In this document: piece by piece, positions 20,988 to 33,983 of the stretch | How the letters are laid out: each line of letters starts with the position of its first letter | Numbering within the stretch: the stretch's first letter is position 1 | Assembly (NCBI RefSeq): GCF_001425905.1 | Contig: NZ_LMDY01000017.1 | Location: forward strand, 218,810-282,809 | Origin: Methylibium sp. Root1272 | GTDB taxonomy: Bacteria; Pseudomonadota; Gammaproteobacteria; Burkholderiales; Burkholderiaceae_C | Length of the DNA: 64,000 bases | Direction: 5' to 3' | Program-made: the position numbers and the translations under genes | The notes under the pieces: model-generated | What the model was told of the DNA's origin: nothing | Databases searched by the model: none | What the model saw: only the letters and a program-made list of their open reading frames with translations

Positions 20988-21066
20988 TACAATGAAAGCC
21001 CAACGAAGCAGTTGCCAAACGTTTTTTGTTGGAAGGCGCGTCACCGGTTTGACGTGCCTTTTTTTT
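20988..21066 (+). ncRNA. Candidate short RNA or lepA leader ending in a terminator
   Basis: TACAAT at 20988-20993 could be a -10, although no good -35 is seen. RNA from about 21000 would run into a small hairpin (CCAAAC at 21015-21020 with GTTGG at 21028-21032) and then the terminator stem at 21033-21060 with eight Ts. The product would be about 65 nt. It could be a stand-alone small RNA or an attenuated leader of lepA, which starts 118 nt further on. No known RNA family is recognised. Confidence 0.35.
21033..21066 (+). terminator. Intrinsic terminator upstream of lepA
   Basis: An 11-bp stem (AAGGCGCGTCA with TGACGTGCCTT, one G-U pair), a six-base loop CCGGTT, and eight T residues at 21059-21066. 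This is the clearest Rho-independent terminator in the window and it acts on the plus strand. Confidence 0.8.
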
Positions 21067-21183
21067 ATGTGCGGCGCGATCGCCGTGCCTTCACACCGCT
21101 TCGCGACATGAGCACCCCACGCAACGGCAGCGCCGTCGCAGCTCCCGCTTGAAGCGCAGCGCAGTACGACGACGACAGGTCAG

Positions 21184-22998
<1,815 letters not shown>

Positions 22999-23005
22999 AC
23001 ACTTC

Positions 23006-23974
23006 ATGAGTGCATTGACCGGGCTGCTCTACGGCGCCCTCGCGGTTTACCTGGGCGGTTGGTATCTCGGCTCCTGGAGCGGCAACTTCTCGCTGCTGCT
23101 CTTCATCCTGACGCTGGCGACCTTCGGCTACTGGCTGGCCGAGCGCCTGCACTTCCTGCCACGGCGCGTGGCAGCCGCCTCGGCGCTGGAGGCGCAGGAT
23201 GCACAGCGGCGCAGCGAACTGCAGCGCCAGGGCATCCAGCAGGTCGATGGCAACGTGACAGTGGCGCGTGAGCGCGTGCTGGCCCAGCCGTGGTGGCTGG
23301 ACTGGACCGCCGGACTGTTCCCGGTGATCCTGGCGGTCTTCCTGTTGCGGTCCTTCCTGTTCGAGCCGTTCAAGATCCCGTCCGGCTCGATGATCCCCAC
23401 GCTGGCGATCGGCGATCTCATCCTCGTGAACAAGTTCCACTATGGGGTGAGGCTGCCGGTGATCAACAAGAAGATCCTCGCCAACAATGACCCCCAGCGT
23501 GGTGACGTGATGGTGTTTCGCTACCCGGTCGAGCCGGGCGTCGATTACATCAAGCGCGTGGTCGGTCTGCCGGGCGATGAAGTGGCCTACCTGAACAAGA
23601 AACTGTCGATCAACGGTCAGCCGGTGGAAACGCGGCCACTGCCGGAGTTCTACGACGAGGACTCGCTGCGCTACGCCCAGCAGGCCAGCGAGAAGCTCGG
23701 CGCCGTAGAGCACCGCATCCTGACGGACAAGGACCGCCCCGGCTTCGTGATCCCGATGCCGCAGTTCCAGAACTTCCGCGACAACTGCCGCTACAGCGCC
23801 GAAGGTGTGGTGTGCACGGTGCCGCCGGGTCACTATTTCATGATGGGCGACAACCGGGACAATTCTCAGGATTCGCGTTACTGGGGCTTCGTGCCGAACG
23901 AGAACATCGTCGGCAAGGCCTTCTTTGTCTGGATGAATTTCGGTAACCTCAAGCGGATCGGCTCCTTCCATTGA
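23006..23974 (+). CDS. lepB: Signal peptidase I
   Basis: Inner-membrane protease that removes signal peptides from exported proteins. 322 residues: two N-terminal membrane segments, a cytoplasmic loop, and a third hydrophobic stretch before the catalytic domain. The Ser128-Lys183 dyad is in PSGSMIPTL and YIKRVVGLPGD, with the MMGDNRDNSQDSRYWGFV box later. Co-operonic with lepA, the standard order. Confidence 0.96.
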   Translation: MSALTGLLYGALAVYLGGWYLGSWSGNFSLLLFILTLATFGYWLAERLHFLPRRVAAASALEAQDAQRRSELQRQGIQQVDGNVTVARERVLAQPWWLDWTAGLFPVILAVFLLRSFLFEPFKIPSGSMIPTLAIGDLILVNKFHYGVRLPVINKKILANNDPQRGDVMVFRYPVEPGVDYIKRVVGLPGDEVAYLNKKLSINGQPVETRPLPEFYDEDSLRYAQQASEKLGAVEHRILTDKDRPGFVIPMPQFQNFRDNCRYSAEGVVCTVPPGHYFMMGDNRDNSQDSRYWGFVPNENIVGKAFFVWMNFGNLKRIGSFH

Positions 23975-24000
23975 GCCAGCGCTTCACCAGGAGAACAACG

Positions 24001-24390
24001 ATGGCCTTCGCAGCGTCGGCAACATCGGGTGCGGTCCGCGCACGCCCCGCCCAGAGAGGCGTCACCCTGATCGGGCTGCTGTTCTGGGCCATCATCATCG
24101 CCTGCGTCGCGCTGGTCGGTCTGAAGGTGCTGCCGACTATGAACGAGTACTTCACCATCCAGCGCGCGGTCAACAAGGTCGCCAAGGAGGGCGGAGGCAC
24201 CGTGCCGGAGATCCGTTCGGCCTTCGACCGCCAGAAGGACATCGAGTACTCGATCTCCTCGATCAGCGGCAAGGACCTCGAGATCACGAAGGAAAACGAG
24301 AAGGTCGTGGTGAAGTTCGCCTACGACAAGGAGCTCGAACTGATCGAGCCGGTCTTCCTGCTCATCAAGTACCGGGGGCGCTCGCAGTGA
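24001..24390 (+). CDS. DUF4845 family single-pass membrane protein
   Basis: 129 residues with an N-terminal basic stretch, one membrane helix (LIGLLFWAIIIACVALVGLKVLP) and a periplasmic part. The RGVTLIGLLFW start resembles a pilin-like N-terminus, as usual for this family, which sits between lepB and rnc in betaproteobacteria. The ATG at 24001 has AGGAG nine bases upstream; an alternative TTG at 23971 overlaps lepB. Function unknown. Confidence 0.85.
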   Translation: MAFAASATSGAVRARPAQRGVTLIGLLFWAIIIACVALVGLKVLPTMNEYFTIQRAVNKVAKEGGGTVPEIRSAFDRQKDIEYSISSISGKDLEITKENEKVVVKFAYDKELELIEPVFLLIKYRGRSQ

Positions 24391-24439
24391 GGCTGCGCCG
24401 CGCCGCCGCCGGTTGGCGTGCGGCGCGGTCGGCGACGCC

Positions 24440-25135
24440 GTGAACGACAGCCTTCTCGATGCGCTGCAGGCCCGCCTCGGGCACCGCTTCGCGCAAGCCG
24501 CCCTGCTCGACCGGGCGCTGACCCACAAGAGCTTCGGCGCCCATAACAACGAACGGCTCGAATTCCTAGGCGACGCGGTGCTCTCGGCCGCTATCTCGGG
24601 CCTGCTGTTCGAGCATTTCGGCCAGTCCGGCGAGGGCGACCTGACCCGGGTGCGTGCCCACCTGGTGCGCGAGGACATGCTGCACCGTCTCGCGCTGGAT
24701 CTCGGCCTGCCGGCCCTGCTGCGCCTGAGCGAAGGCGAGGCGCGCAGCGGGGGGGGCCAGCGCCCCTCGATCCTGGCCGACGCGGTGGAGGCCTTGATCG
24801 CCGCGGTCTACCTCGACGGCGGCTTCGCGCCGGCGCGGGCTCTGGTCGAGCGCCTGTTCACGCCGCTGGTCGCCAGCACTGCGGCCGAGGCCTGGACGCG
24901 CGACCCCAAGACCGAACTGCAGGAATGGCTGCAGGCCCGTCGCCAGCCGGTGCCGGGGTATCGCATCGAATCGACGCGCGGACGCCAGCACGAGCAGATG
25001 TTCACCGTGGTCTGCAGCATCCCGTCGCGCTCGCTCGAGATCCGTGGTGAAGGCCGCTCGCGGCGCGCGGCCGAGCAGGAGGCCGCCCGCGCCGCGCTGG
25101 CTACACTGAAGTCCGACGAAACCGAGCGCCCATGA
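24440..25135 (+). CDS. rnc: Ribonuclease III
   Basis: Double-stranded RNA endonuclease for rRNA and mRNA processing. 231 residues from GTG 24440; a TTG at 24413 is less likely. The catalytic signature [26 protein letters not shown] and the C-terminal dsRNA-binding domain ([29 protein letters not shown]) are present. Its stop overlaps the era ATG. Confidence 0.96.
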   Translation: MNDSLLDALQARLGHRFAQAALLDRALTHKSFGAHNNERLEFLGDAVLSAAISGLLFEHFGQSGEGDLTRVRAHLVREDMLHRLALDLGLPALLRLSEGEARSGGGQRPSILADAVEALIAAVYLDGGFAPARALVERLFTPLVASTAAEAWTRDPKTELQEWLQARRQPVPGYRIESTRGRQHEQMFTVVCSIPSRSLEIRGEGRSRRAAEQEAARAALATLKSDETERP

Positions 25136-26070
25136 ACGACAGCACCACCGCCGACCCTGCCGCAGGCGGAGACATGCCCGAGCAGCGCTGCGGCCTGGTG
25201 GCGATCGTCGGTCGGCCCAACGTCGGCAAGTCGACCCTGCTCAATGCGCTGGTCGGGCAGAAGGTCAGCATCACCTCGCGCAAGGCGCAGACCACGCGCC
25301 ATCGCATCACCGGCATCCGCAGCGCCGGCGAGGCCCAGTTCGTGTTCGTCGACACGCCCGGCTTCCAGACCCGTCACACCGTCAAGGGCGCCGGCGCGCT
25401 CAACCGCAACCTGAACAAGACCGTCCAGTCGGTGATGAGCGACGTGGACGTGGTGCTGTTCGTCGTCGAGGCCGGCCGCTTCGGGCTCGACGACGCCAAG
25501 GTGCTGTCGCTGGTGCCGCCGGGCAAGCCGACGCTGCTGATCGCGAACAAGCTCGATCTGGTCCGCCGCCGCGCCGAGCTTGCGCCCTGGCTCAAGAGCA
25601 TGCAGGAGCGCCATCCCTTCGCCGAGTTCGTTCCGCTGGCGGCCACCAGCGACGACGACGTGCGGCGTCTGCTGAAGATCGTCCAGCCCTACCTGCCGGA
25701 GCAGCCTTGGTTCTACGACGAGGAGGCGCTGACCGACCGCAGCGATCGCTTCCTCGCCAGCGAGATCATCCGCGAGAAGCTGTTCCGGCTGACCGGCGAC
25801 GAACTGCCCTACACCTCGACCGTGGTGATCGATGAGTTCAAGGAAGAGGGCGCGCTGCGCCGCATCGCCGCCACCATCATCGTCGAGCGCGAGGCCCACA
25901 AGGGCATGGTGATCGGCGACAAGGGCGAGCGACTGAAGCGCATCGGCACCGACGCACGTGTCGAGCTCGAGCGCCTGATGGGCGGCAAGGTCTTCCTCGA
26001 GATCTGGGTCAAGGTCCGCTCCGGCTGGGCCGACGACGAGGCCCGCCTCAAGAGCTACGGCTACGAGTGA
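25132..26070 (+). CDS. era: GTPase Era
   Basis: GTPase required for 30S subunit maturation, binding the 3' end of 16S rRNA. 312 residues with G1 [11 protein letters not shown]3 DTPGFQ, NKLD, and a C-terminal KH domain ([23 protein letters not shown]). About 15 extra residues precede G1. Overlaps rnc (ATGA) and recO (GTGA), so the three are translationally coupled. Confidence 0.97.
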   Translation: MNDSTTADPAAGGDMPEQRCGLVAIVGRPNVGKSTLLNALVGQKVSITSRKAQTTRHRITGIRSAGEAQFVFVDTPGFQTRHTVKGAGALNRNLNKTVQSVMSDVDVVLFVVEAGRFGLDDAKVLSLVPPGKPTLLIANKLDLVRRRAELAPWLKSMQERHPFAEFVPLAATSDDDVRRLLKIVQPYLPEQPWFYDEEALTDRSDRFLASEIIREKLFRLTGDELPYTSTVVIDEFKEEGALRRIAATIIVEREAHKGMVIGDKGERLKRIGTDARVELERLMGGKVFLEIWVKVRSGWADDEARLKSYGYE

Positions 26071-26897
26071 GCGCTGCCGCGTCGCGTGCCTCGGGCGCCA
26101 CGCCGCAGGCCGCCCGCGGCGGTCGTCTCGTGGCTCCGGCGCTGCAGCCGGCCTATCTGCTGCACCGCTACGACTGGAGCGAGTCCAGCCTGATCCTCGA
26201 TCTGTTCACCCGCGAGCAGGGCCGCGTGGCGGTGGCGGCGAAGGGGGCGAAGCGGCCCTATTCGCAATTGCGCGCGGTGCTGCTGCCGTTCCAGCGGCTC
26301 AACGTGGCCTACGGCGTGCGCCGCGCTCGTGAAGGAGAAGGCGAAGGCAGCGAGGTGCAGCCGCTGAAGACGGCCGAATGGGCCGGCGGCCCGGCGATGC
26401 TCGGCGGGGCGGCGCTGCTGACCGGCTTCTATCTCAACGAGCTGTTGATGAAGCTGCTGGCCCGACAGGATCCGCACCCGACGCTGTTCGACGCCTATGC
26501 GCACACGCTGCCGGCGCTGGGCGCTAGCGACGATGCGCGGGTCGAGGCGGCGCTGCGCGCCTTCGAACTGGTGCTGCTGCGCGAGATCGGCCTGTTGCCC
26601 GAGTTCGGCCGTGTCACGCTGACCCAGCAGCCGCTGGGCGGAGCCGTTCGGCATGCCTTGAAGGCCGAGTCCGGTCTGGTGGCCGCCGCGTCGGGCGAGC
26701 CGAGTCTGGCGCAGACCGACTGGCTGGCCCTGCAGGCCGCGCTCGACCTCAATGACCTGGCGGCGCTGCAGCGCGCCTGCCTGCCGGTGCTGGCCGACCT
26801 CAAGCCGATGCTGCGCAGCCTGCTTCACTATCATCTGGCCACGCCGGTGCTGCGCACACGGCAGTTGATGATGGACCTGCAGAACCTCGACCGCTGA
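26067..26897 (+). CDS. recO: DNA repair protein RecO
   Basis: Recombination mediator that helps load RecA in the RecFOR pathway. 276 residues from GTG 26067. The N-terminal OB fold shows [26 protein letters not shown] and [19 protein letters not shown] in two blocks, then [22 protein letters not shown]. No zinc-binding Cys set is seen. The usual neighbour order era-recO-pdxJ supports the call. Confidence 0.94.
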   Translation: MSAAASRASGATPQAARGGRLVAPALQPAYLLHRYDWSESSLILDLFTREQGRVAVAAKGAKRPYSQLRAVLLPFQRLNVAYGVRRAREGEGEGSEVQPLKTAEWAGGPAMLGGAALLTGFYLNELLMKLLARQDPHPTLFDAYAHTLPALGASDDARVEAALRAFELVLLREIGLLPEFGRVTLTQQPLGGAVRHALKAESGLVAAASGEPSLAQTDWLALQAALDLNDLAALQRACLPVLADLKPMLRSLLHYHLATPVLRTRQLMMDLQNLDR

Positions 26898-26912
26898 CGA
26901 GCTCACATTTCG

Positions 26913-27707
<795 letters not shown>

Positions 27708-27714
27708 CTCCGGC

Positions 27715-28113
27715 ATGATCTTCGGGATCGGCACCGACATCTGCGACATCCGCCGTCTGCGCGAGACCTACGCACGCCGCGGCGAGCGCTTCGCGGAGAA
27801 GGTGCTGGGCCCGCAGGAGATCGAGGTGTTCCGCTACCGCCTGGCCAAGGTGGAAGCGCGAGGCCTCAGCTACCTGGCCACGCGCTTCTCGGCCAAGGAG
27901 GCTTTCTCGAAGGCGATCGGCACGGGCATGCGCATGCCGATGACCTGGCGTGCCTGCGAGATCGTCAACGCGCGCAGCGGCAAGCCGGAGATCCGCCTGC
28001 ACGGCGCGCTGGCCGCATGGTTCGAGGCTCAGGGCCTGCGCGCCCATGTCAGCGTCACTGACGAAACCGACTACGCGGCGAGCTTCGTCGTGGTCGAGAC
28101 ACAGGAAGCCTAG
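27715..28113 (+). CDS. acpS: Holo-[acyl-carrier-protein] synthase
   Basis: Attaches phosphopantetheine to the Ser of ACP (acpP at 14642). 132 residues with the two family blocks: [11 protein letters not shown] at the N-terminus and [19 protein letters not shown] in the middle. It follows pdxJ by seven bases, and nagZ begins directly after its stop. Confidence 0.96.
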   Translation: MIFGIGTDICDIRRLRETYARRGERFAEKVLGPQEIEVFRYRLAKVEARGLSYLATRFSAKEAFSKAIGTGMRMPMTWRACEIVNARSGKPEIRLHGALAAWFEAQGLRAHVSVTDETDYAASFVVVETQEA

Positions 28114-29181
28114 ATGAACCACGCCCCCATCGTTCTCGACATCGCCGGCACCGCGCTCGACGCCGATGACCGCCGCCGGTTGCAGCACCCGCTGGTCGGC
28201 GGCCTGATCCTGTTCGCCCGCAACTGGCAGCACCGCGCCCAGCTGACCGCGCTCACCGCGGAGATCAAGGCGCTGCGCCCCGACGTGCTGGTCTGCGTCG
28301 ACCACGAAGGCGGGCGCGTGCAGCGCTTCCGCAGCGACGGCTTCACCCATCTGCCGCCGATGCGCGCACTGGGCGAGCTGTGGCTGGATGACGGCAAGGC
28401 CGGCCCGGGCAGCGGTGCGATGCGCGCCACCGACGCCGCGACCGCCTGCGGCTACGTGCTGGCCGCCGAGTTGCGCGCCTGCGGCGTCGACTTCAGCTTC
28501 ACGCCCGTGCTCGACCTCGACCACGGCCCGAGCGGCGTGATCGGCGACCGTGCCTTCCACCGCGATCCGCGCGTCGCCACGCTGCTGGCCAAGAGCCTGA
28601 TGCACGGGCTGCTGCTGGCCGGTATGGCGAGTTGCGGCAAGCATTTCCCGGGGCACGGCTACGTGGCGGCCGATTCGCACACCGAGGTGCCGGTCGATCG
28701 CCGCACGCTGCGCCAGATCCTCGGCGACGACGCCCTGCCTTACGAGTGGCTCTCCACCTCGCTCGCCAGCGTGATGCCGGCGCACGTGATCTACCCGAAG
28801 GTCGACGCGCTGCCGGCCGGCTTCTCGCCGCGCTGGCTGCAGGACATCCTGCGCGGCCGACTCGGTTTCACCGGCGCGATCTTCAGCGACGATCTCAGCA
28901 TGCAGGGCGCGACCGTGGCCGGCACGCCCACCGCGGCTGGCATCGCCGCGCTGAATGCCGGCTGCGACCTGGTGCTGCTGTGCAACCAGTCGCTCGACGG
29001 TGGCGCACCGCTCGACGCACTGATCGACGGGCTGGCGACGGCACTCGAGCGCGGCCGTTGGCACGCCAGCGCCGACAGCGAGGCGCGTCGCCTCGACCTG
29101 CTGCCGCAGACGGCGCCTTTGCCCTGGGACGAACTGATGCACCACGCGCCCTACCAGCGCGCGCTCGACCAGTTGCCTTGA
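28114..29181 (+). CDS. nagZ: Beta-N-acetylhexosaminidase (cell-wall recycling)
   Basis: Cytoplasmic glycosidase releasing GlcNAc from muropeptides during peptidoglycan recycling. 355 residues, glycoside hydrolase family 3. VCVDHEGGRVQRF, DRAFHRDPR and the His-containing catalytic loop GKHFPGHGYVAADSHTEVP are present, then FSDDLSMQGA with the nucleophile Asp. The ATG is immediately after the acpS stop. Confidence 0.96.
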   Translation: MNHAPIVLDIAGTALDADDRRRLQHPLVGGLILFARNWQHRAQLTALTAEIKALRPDVLVCVDHEGGRVQRFRSDGFTHLPPMRALGELWLDDGKAGPGSGAMRATDAATACGYVLAAELRACGVDFSFTPVLDLDHGPSGVIGDRAFHRDPRVATLLAKSLMHGLLLAGMASCGKHFPGHGYVAADSHTEVPVDRRTLRQILGDDALPYEWLSTSLASVMPAHVIYPKVDALPAGFSPRWLQDILRGRLGFTGAIFSDDLSMQGATVAGTPTAAGIAALNAGCDLVLLCNQSLDGGAPLDALIDGLATALERGRWHASADSEARRLDLLPQTAPLPWDELMHHAPYQRALDQLP

Positions 29182-29216
29182 GACGCCGGCGCGGCGCCGA
29201 CACGGCCGCGCCATGA

Positions 29217-29252
29217 ACAACGCCCCCGGGCCTTGCGGCACGGGGGCGTTGT
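29217..29252. terminator. Hairpin between convergent nagZ and rne
   Basis: A perfect 12-bp stem (ACAACGCCCCCG with CGGGGGCGTTGT) around a 12-base loop, in the 92-nt gap between two convergent stops. There is no long T-run on either side, but position and stability suggest a shared terminator. Confidence 0.6.
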
Positions 29253-29273
29253 CGTTGTCCCTGGCGGGGAGAC

Positions 29274-32200
29274 TCAGCGGCCTTCGAAAGGCAGCTTGAT
29301 CTGCGCGAGGTCCTTGCGTGTCTCCACCAGCACCAGCGGGCCGTCGTCGACCGCGACCACCGGCTTCGGCTCGCGCGGCACGTGCACCGGCTTCGGCGCA
29401 TCGGCCATCGCCTGCTGCACCGCGCGCACCTTGTCGGCGTCGGAGTTCACCCACTGCAGGCCGGCGCCGGTGGCCACGGCGGCGAGGTCGTCGATCGGCA
29501 GCGCGTAGGGCGGCAGGGCGGCAGCAGCCGCAGGCGGCGCAGCGATGGCGACCGGTTCGACCGTGACCGGCGCGGGTGCCACCACCGGTGCAGCGACCGG
29601 CGCCAGGGCGGGCGGCGCGGCCACAGGGGCCTTGGACACCACGTCGGCCAGCGCCTGCAATGCGACTTCCGTGGGTTGCGGCGGCGTGGGCGCCGCGACG
29701 GCCGGCGCTGCCGCAGCCGTGGGCTCGGCCGTCGGGGCGGCTTCCCACCAGGGCTTGACGGTGGCTTCCGGTGCAGTCTCGGCCGCGCTGGCCAACACCG
29801 GAGCGTCATCGCCGCCTGCCTCGTCGCTCAGCGGCGCTGCTGCGGCCGGAGCGCTGTCGCCCTCGCCACGCTCGCGGCGACCGCGGCCACCCCGGCGACG
29901 GCGGCGCTGTTCGCCGCCTTCGCCGGTGACTTCGTCGTCCGGTGTGGCGTCGCCTTCGGCACGCGGAGACTGGGTGTCGTCGTCGGCGCTCGGCGCACCC
30001 TCGACGACGGCGGCATCGATCGAACCTTCGGGCGCGTCGCTGCGGGCCTCGTCGCGCTCACCGCGACCGCGACCACCGCGGCGGCGGCGGCGGCGTGCGC
30101 CTTCACCCCCCTCGGCGCCTTCGGTGGCGTCGGCGGCCGGGCCGGCGCTGGCGGCCAGGCCCTCGGCGGCGGCCAGCGGCAGCGTCAGGTCCTCGGCCGC
30201 CGAGGTGGATGCCGATTCCGGACGCGGGCCACGGCGCGGCGGGCGTTCGGCGCTCAGGCCGGCCGTTGTCTCGGCGGCAGCGCCTTCCGGGCGCTCGCTG
30301 CGGCGGCCTCGGCCGTCGCGTTGTTCGCCACCACCACCACCGCGGCGGTTGCGGTCCTCGCCCCGTTCACTGCGCTCGCCACGCTCACCACGGGCTTCGA
30401 TGCGCTCGCCGCCCGGGCGGCCCTCGCCCCGCTCGCTGCGTTGGCCATCGCGTCCGCCCCGGCGACCGCGGCCCCCGTCACGGTTGCCATCGCGTCCGCC
30501 TTCGCGGCCCGGCTTCGCCGGTTGCACGGCAGGGGGTCTGACCACGGGTGCGGCGGCCGGCGACGCTTCGCCGCCGAACAGCTTCTTCAACCAGCCGAAG
30601 AATCCACCGCCGCCGGCGTCGCGACTGGCAGGCACCGGTGCCGCCACGACCGGCGGCGCGGCCACCGGGGCCTTGGCCACCGGTTCCGGCTTCGGCGCGG
30701 CCACCGGGGCGGGCAGATCGGGCAGCACGCCCTTGATCACCGGCTCCTGCTTGGCCTTGGCCTTCTCGCGCCGGGTGATGCCGACCTCGTCGTCCGGCTC
30801 CTCGATCATCGTGTAGCTGGCCTGCAGGTTCTCCAGCCGCGGGTCGTCGTGGCGCAGGCGCTCGAGCTTGTAGTTCGGCGTCTCGAGGTGCTTGTTCGGC
30901 ACCAGCAGCACGGTGGTGCGCTGGCGCAGCTCGATCTTGGTGATCTCGGTGCGCTTCTCGTTGAGCAGGAAGGACGTGACTTCCACCGGCACCTGCACGT
31001 GCACGGCGGCGGTGTTCTCCTTCATCGACTCTTCCTGGATGATGCGCAGGATCTGCAGCGCGGAAGACTCGGTGTCGCGGATGTGGCCGGTGCCGTTGCA
31101 GCGCGGGCAGGTGATGTGGCTGCCTTCGCTGAGCGCCGGGCGCAGGCGCTGGCGGCTCAGTTCGAGCAGGCCGAACTTGCTGATCGAGCTGAACTGCACG
31201 CGCGCACGGTCGGTGCGCAGCGCGTCGCGCAGGCGGGTCTCGACCTCGCGGCGGTTCTTGCTCTCCTCCATGTCGATGAAGTCGACGACGATCAGGCCGC
31301 CCAGGTCGCGCAACCGCATCTGGCGCGCGATCTCGTCGGCGGCCTCGAGGTTGGTGCGCGTCGCGGTCTCCTCGATGTCGGAGCCGCGCGTCGAGCGCGC
31401 CGAGTTCACGTCGACCGAGACCAGCGCCTCGGTGTGGTCGATCACGATCGCGCCGCCCGAGGGCAGGTTCACGGTGCGCGAGAACGCGGTCTCGATCTGG
31501 TGCTCGATCTGGAAGCGGCTGAACAGCGGCGCGTCGTCCTTGTAGCGCTTGACCCGCGAGGCCGATTCCGGCATCACGTGGTTCATGAACTGCTGGGCCT
31601 GCTCGTAGATGTCGTCGGTGTCGATCAGGATCTCGCCGATGTCGGCGTGGAAGTAGTCGCGGATCGCACGGATCACCAGCGAGGACTCCTGGTAGATCAG
31701 GAAGGCTCCCTTGCCCGCCTTGGCCGCGCCGTCGATGGCGCTCCACAGCTTGAGCATGTAGTTCAGGTCCCACTGCAGCTCGGGGGCGCTGCGGCCGATG
31801 CCGGCGGTGCGGGCGATCAGGCTCATGCCCTTGGGGTACTCGAGCTGGTCGAGGTTCTCCTTGAGCTCCTCGCGGTCCTCGCCCTCGATGCGGCGCGACA
31901 CGCCGCCGCCGCGCGGGTTGTTGGGCATCAGCACCAGGTAGCGGCCGGCCAGGCTCACGAAGGTGGTCAGCGCCGCGCCCTTGTTGCCGCGCTCCTCCTT
32001 CTCGACCTGCACCAGCAGCTCGGTGCCGTTGGAGATCACGTCCTGGATCTTCGCATCGCGGACGGTCACGCCTTCCTTGAAGAACTGCTTGGAGATCTCC
32101 TTGAACGGCAGGAAGCCGTGGCGGTCCTCGCCGTAGTCGACGAAGCAGGCCTCCAGCGATGGCTCGACGCGCGTGACGACGGCCTTGTAGATGTTGCCCT

Positions 32201-32312
32201 TGCGCTGTTCGCGCCCCTCGATCTCGGTCTCGAAGTCGAGCAGCTTCTGCCCGTCGACGATCGCCAGGCGCCGTTCTTCCGGTTGCGTGGCATTGATCAG
32301 CATGCGTTTCAT
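29274..32312 (-). CDS. rne: Ribonuclease E
   Basis: Essential endoribonuclease and degradosome scaffold, 1012 residues from the ATG at 32312, preceded by GGAGGAG. Catalytic half: S1 domain ([28 protein letters not shown]), DNase-I-like part ([15 protein letters not shown]) and the Zn-link [12 protein letters not shown]. From about residue 580 the protein is low-complexity: Pro/Ala stretches and blocks rich in Arg-Gly-Glu ([13 protein letters not shown]), the RNA- and partner-binding scaffold. The promoter region is shared with divergent rluC. RNase G is ruled out by the long tail. Confidence 0.95.
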   Translation of the reverse strand: MKRMLINATQPEERRLAIVDGQKLLDFETEIEGREQRKGNIYKAVVTRVEPSLEACFVDYGEDRHGFLPFKEISKQFFKEGVTVRDAKIQDVISNGTELLVQVEKEERGNKGAALTTFVSLAGRYLVLMPNNPRGGGVSRRIEGEDREELKENLDQLEYPKGMSLIARTAGIGRSAPELQWDLNYMLKLWSAIDGAAKAGKGAFLIYQESSLVIRAIRDYFHADIGEILIDTDDIYEQAQQFMNHVMPESASRVKRYKDDAPLFSRFQIEHQIETAFSRTVNLPSGGAIVIDHTEALVSVDVNSARSTRGSDIEETATRTNLEAADEIARQMRLRDLGGLIVVDFIDMEESKNRREVETRLRDALRTDRARVQFSSISKFGLLELSRQRLRPALSEGSHITCPRCNGTGHIRDTESSALQILRIIQEESMKENTAAVHVQVPVEVTSFLLNEKRTEITKIELRQRTTVLLVPNKHLETPNYKLERLRHDDPRLENLQASYTMIEEPDDEVGITRREKAKAKQEPVIKGVLPDLPAPVAAPKPEPVAKAPVAAPPVVAAPVPASRDAGGGGFFGWLKKLFGGEASPAAAPVVRPPAVQPAKPGREGGRDGNRDGGRGRRGGRDGQRSERGEGRPGGERIEARGERGERSERGEDRNRRGGGGGEQRDGRGRRSERPEGAAAETTAGLSAERPPRRGPRPESASTSAAEDLTLPLAAAEGLAASAGPAADATEGAEGGEGARRRRRRGGRGRGERDEARSDAPEGSIDAAVVEGAPSADDDTQSPRAEGDATPDDEVTGEGGEQRRRRRGGRGRRERGEGDSAPAAAAPLSDEAGGDDAPVLASAAETAPEATVKPWWEAAPTAEPTAAAAPAVAAPTPPQPTEVALQALADVVSKAPVAAPPALAPVAAPVVAPAPVTVEPVAIAAPPAAAAALPPYALPIDDLAAVATGAGLQWVNSDADKVRAVQQAMADAPKPVHVPREPKPVVAVDDGPLVLVETRKDLAQIKLPFEGR

Positions 32313-32891
32313 GTGCGCTCCTCCGTGCGGGAGGCGTGGTTTGCCTGCCCGCACACGAATCCGACCGGTCCCGTCACCGGGCACGGCCTATCGATGCACG
32401 AAACAGCGTGGAGGAACCGGAAGGAATCGCCCTGGACTCGACCGCTCGCCACGCCCGTCAGGGCGCTGCGGCGCTCAAGCGTTGGCGCGTGCGCCCGCGT
32501 GGGTCAGGATGGGCCTGCCACGGACCGGGCCGTGGTGTGGCGCGCTCCTTCCGCACACGCGTGTGCCGACGCGCAGCGACGAGGCTGCGGGCGATCGGAG
32601 CGCGGAGGGGAGGGAGCGGGCCGAAGACATCCGGGACATCACGGGGGCGCGGGTTGCAGCTCGCCGGTGCCTGGGGCACCTCCGGTCTGCAACCGGAAAA
32701 CCTTGTTTGTTGGTTCGTACTACGCTGGCTCTGCCGCCACCTCGCGCCGCCTGCCGCTCACCTTGGGAGCCGGCCCGGCCGCACGACGCGGCGTTGCATC
32801 ACCGAATACCTGCCGCCGATCCGGCTGCAGGGCCCACGCCACGGCGAAGTGACCGCTAAACTCAAGCAAATCAATCACTTACGGCGCACAC
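32313..32891. other. 579-nt divergent region between rne and rluC
   Basis: No gene supported. It would include the rne leader and the rluC promoter. GC-rich hairpins occur, for example GGTGCC-TGG-GGCACC near 32667-32681. A TAAACT hexamer is at 32857-32862 on the plus strand. A long leader is known for E. coli rne, where it mediates autoregulation; the same is inferred here. Confidence 0.7.
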
Positions 32892-33983
32892 GTGGTGCAA
32901 CGCATTATAGGAGGCAAAGCGGCCCCGGCGCGCAAGGCCTCGCGAGCCCCGGTGGCCCCCGCGCGCGCTGTCGCCAGCCCGGCGCCGCGGCCCGCACCGC
33001 CATCGCCGCCGGCCCCCGCCGTGCGGCACCTGACGGTCGGTGAGGACGGTGCCGGCCAGCGGCTCGACAACTACCTCGTCAAGACGCTCAAGGGCGTCCC
33101 GAAGACGCACGTCTACCGCATCATCCGCAGCGGCGAGGTGCGGGTGAACCGCGGCCGCGCGGCCGCCGACACCCGGCTCGCGGCCGGCGACGACCTGCGG
33201 CTGCCGCCGGTGCGGATGGCCACCCCGGCCGAGCGCGAGGCCGCGCCGCCGCGCGAGTTTCCGGTCGTCCACGAGGACGAGCACCTGCTGGTGATCGACA
33301 AGCCGGCCGGCGTGGCCGTGCACGGCGGCAGCGGCGTGAGCTTCGGCGTCATCGAGCAGCTGCGCAGGGCCCGGCCGCAGGCGAAGTTCCTGGAGCTGGT
33401 GCACCGCCTCGACCGCGAGACCTCCGGCCTGCTGCTGCTCGCCAAGAAGCGCAGCGCGCTCACGCGGCTGCAGGACCAGTTCCGCGCGCGCGAGACCGGC
33501 AAGACCTACGCCGCACTGGTGCCCGGGGCCTGGCCGGCCCGGCACAAGGTGATCGACGCGCCGCTGCACAAGTACCTCGACGGCGGCGGCGAGCGCCGGG
33601 TGCGCGTCACCGGCGCCGACGACGAGGACGGCCAGCGCTCGATCACGCTGGTGCAGGTGGCCGCCGCCTACGCCGGCTACACCCTGCTCGACGTGACCAT
33701 CAAGACCGGCCGCACGCACCAGATCCGCGTGCACCTCGCGCACGCGGGGCACGCCATCGTCGGTGACGACAAGTACGGCGACTTCGCGCTGAACAAGGCC
33801 TTCGCCCGCGGCGAGGCCGTGCCGGCGGTGAAGTTCGACCGCATGTTCCTGCACGCGCGCCGCCTGCGCTTCGAGCACCCGGCGAGCGGCGAGACGATCG
33901 AGCTCGAGGCCCCCTTGCCGGCAGAATGCCGGCTCCTTCTGAATGCCTTGCCGCGCACCGCGGCCCCTCCGTCCTCTCCATGA
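32892..33983 (+). CDS. rluC: 23S rRNA pseudouridine synthase RluC
   Basis: Isomerises uridines of 23S rRNA (955/2504/2580 in E. coli). 363 residues: a Pro/Ala-rich N-terminal extension of about 45 residues, an S4 RNA-binding domain (QRLDNYLVKTLKGVPKTHVYR), then the catalytic domain with the Asp in VHRLDRETSGLLLL and GRTHQIRVHLAHAGHAI. It starts with GTG at 32892 (a second GTG follows). Divergent from rne, the usual pairing. Confidence 0.94.
   Translation: MVQRIIGGKAAPARKASRAPVAPARAVASPAPRPAPPSPPAPAVRHLTVGEDGAGQRLDNYLVKTLKGVPKTHVYRIIRSGEVRVNRGRAAADTRLAAGDDLRLPPVRMATPAEREAAPPREFPVVHEDEHLLVIDKPAGVAVHGGSGVSFGVIEQLRRARPQAKFLELVHRLDRETSGLLLLAKKRSALTRLQDQFRARETGKTYAALVPGAWPARHKVIDAPLHKYLDGGGERRVRVTGADDEDGQRSITLVQVAAAYAGYTLLDVTIKTGRTHQIRVHLAHAGHAIVGDDKYGDFALNKAFARGEAVPAVKFDRMFLHARRLRFEHPASGETIELEAPLPAECRLLLNALPRTAAPPSSP
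32904..32909 (-). promoter_or_regulatory. Perfect -10 hexamer facing rne
   Basis: ATTATA on the plus strand is TATAAT on the minus strand, six of six consensus, but the -35 position is GC-rich and poor. If used, transcription starts near 32897, giving rne a leader of about 585 nt. The hexamer lies inside the first codons of rluC. Confidence 0.35.

Larger units (their letters stand above)
20636..21183. other. 548-nt gene-free region between mucD and lepA
   Basis: No convincing coding sequence on either strand; base composition is less GC-rich than the flanks. It holds a 40-bp perfect palindrome (20745-20784), DnaA-box-like sites (20871-20905), a TACAAT hexamer (20988-20993) and a strong intrinsic terminator (21033-21066), each listed separately. 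Confidence 0.8.

Noticed and set aside
29382..32852. A 1156-residue plus-strand open frame opposite rne
   Set aside because: Produced by codon bias of rne; low complexity, no domain, and rne motifs are complete on the other strand.
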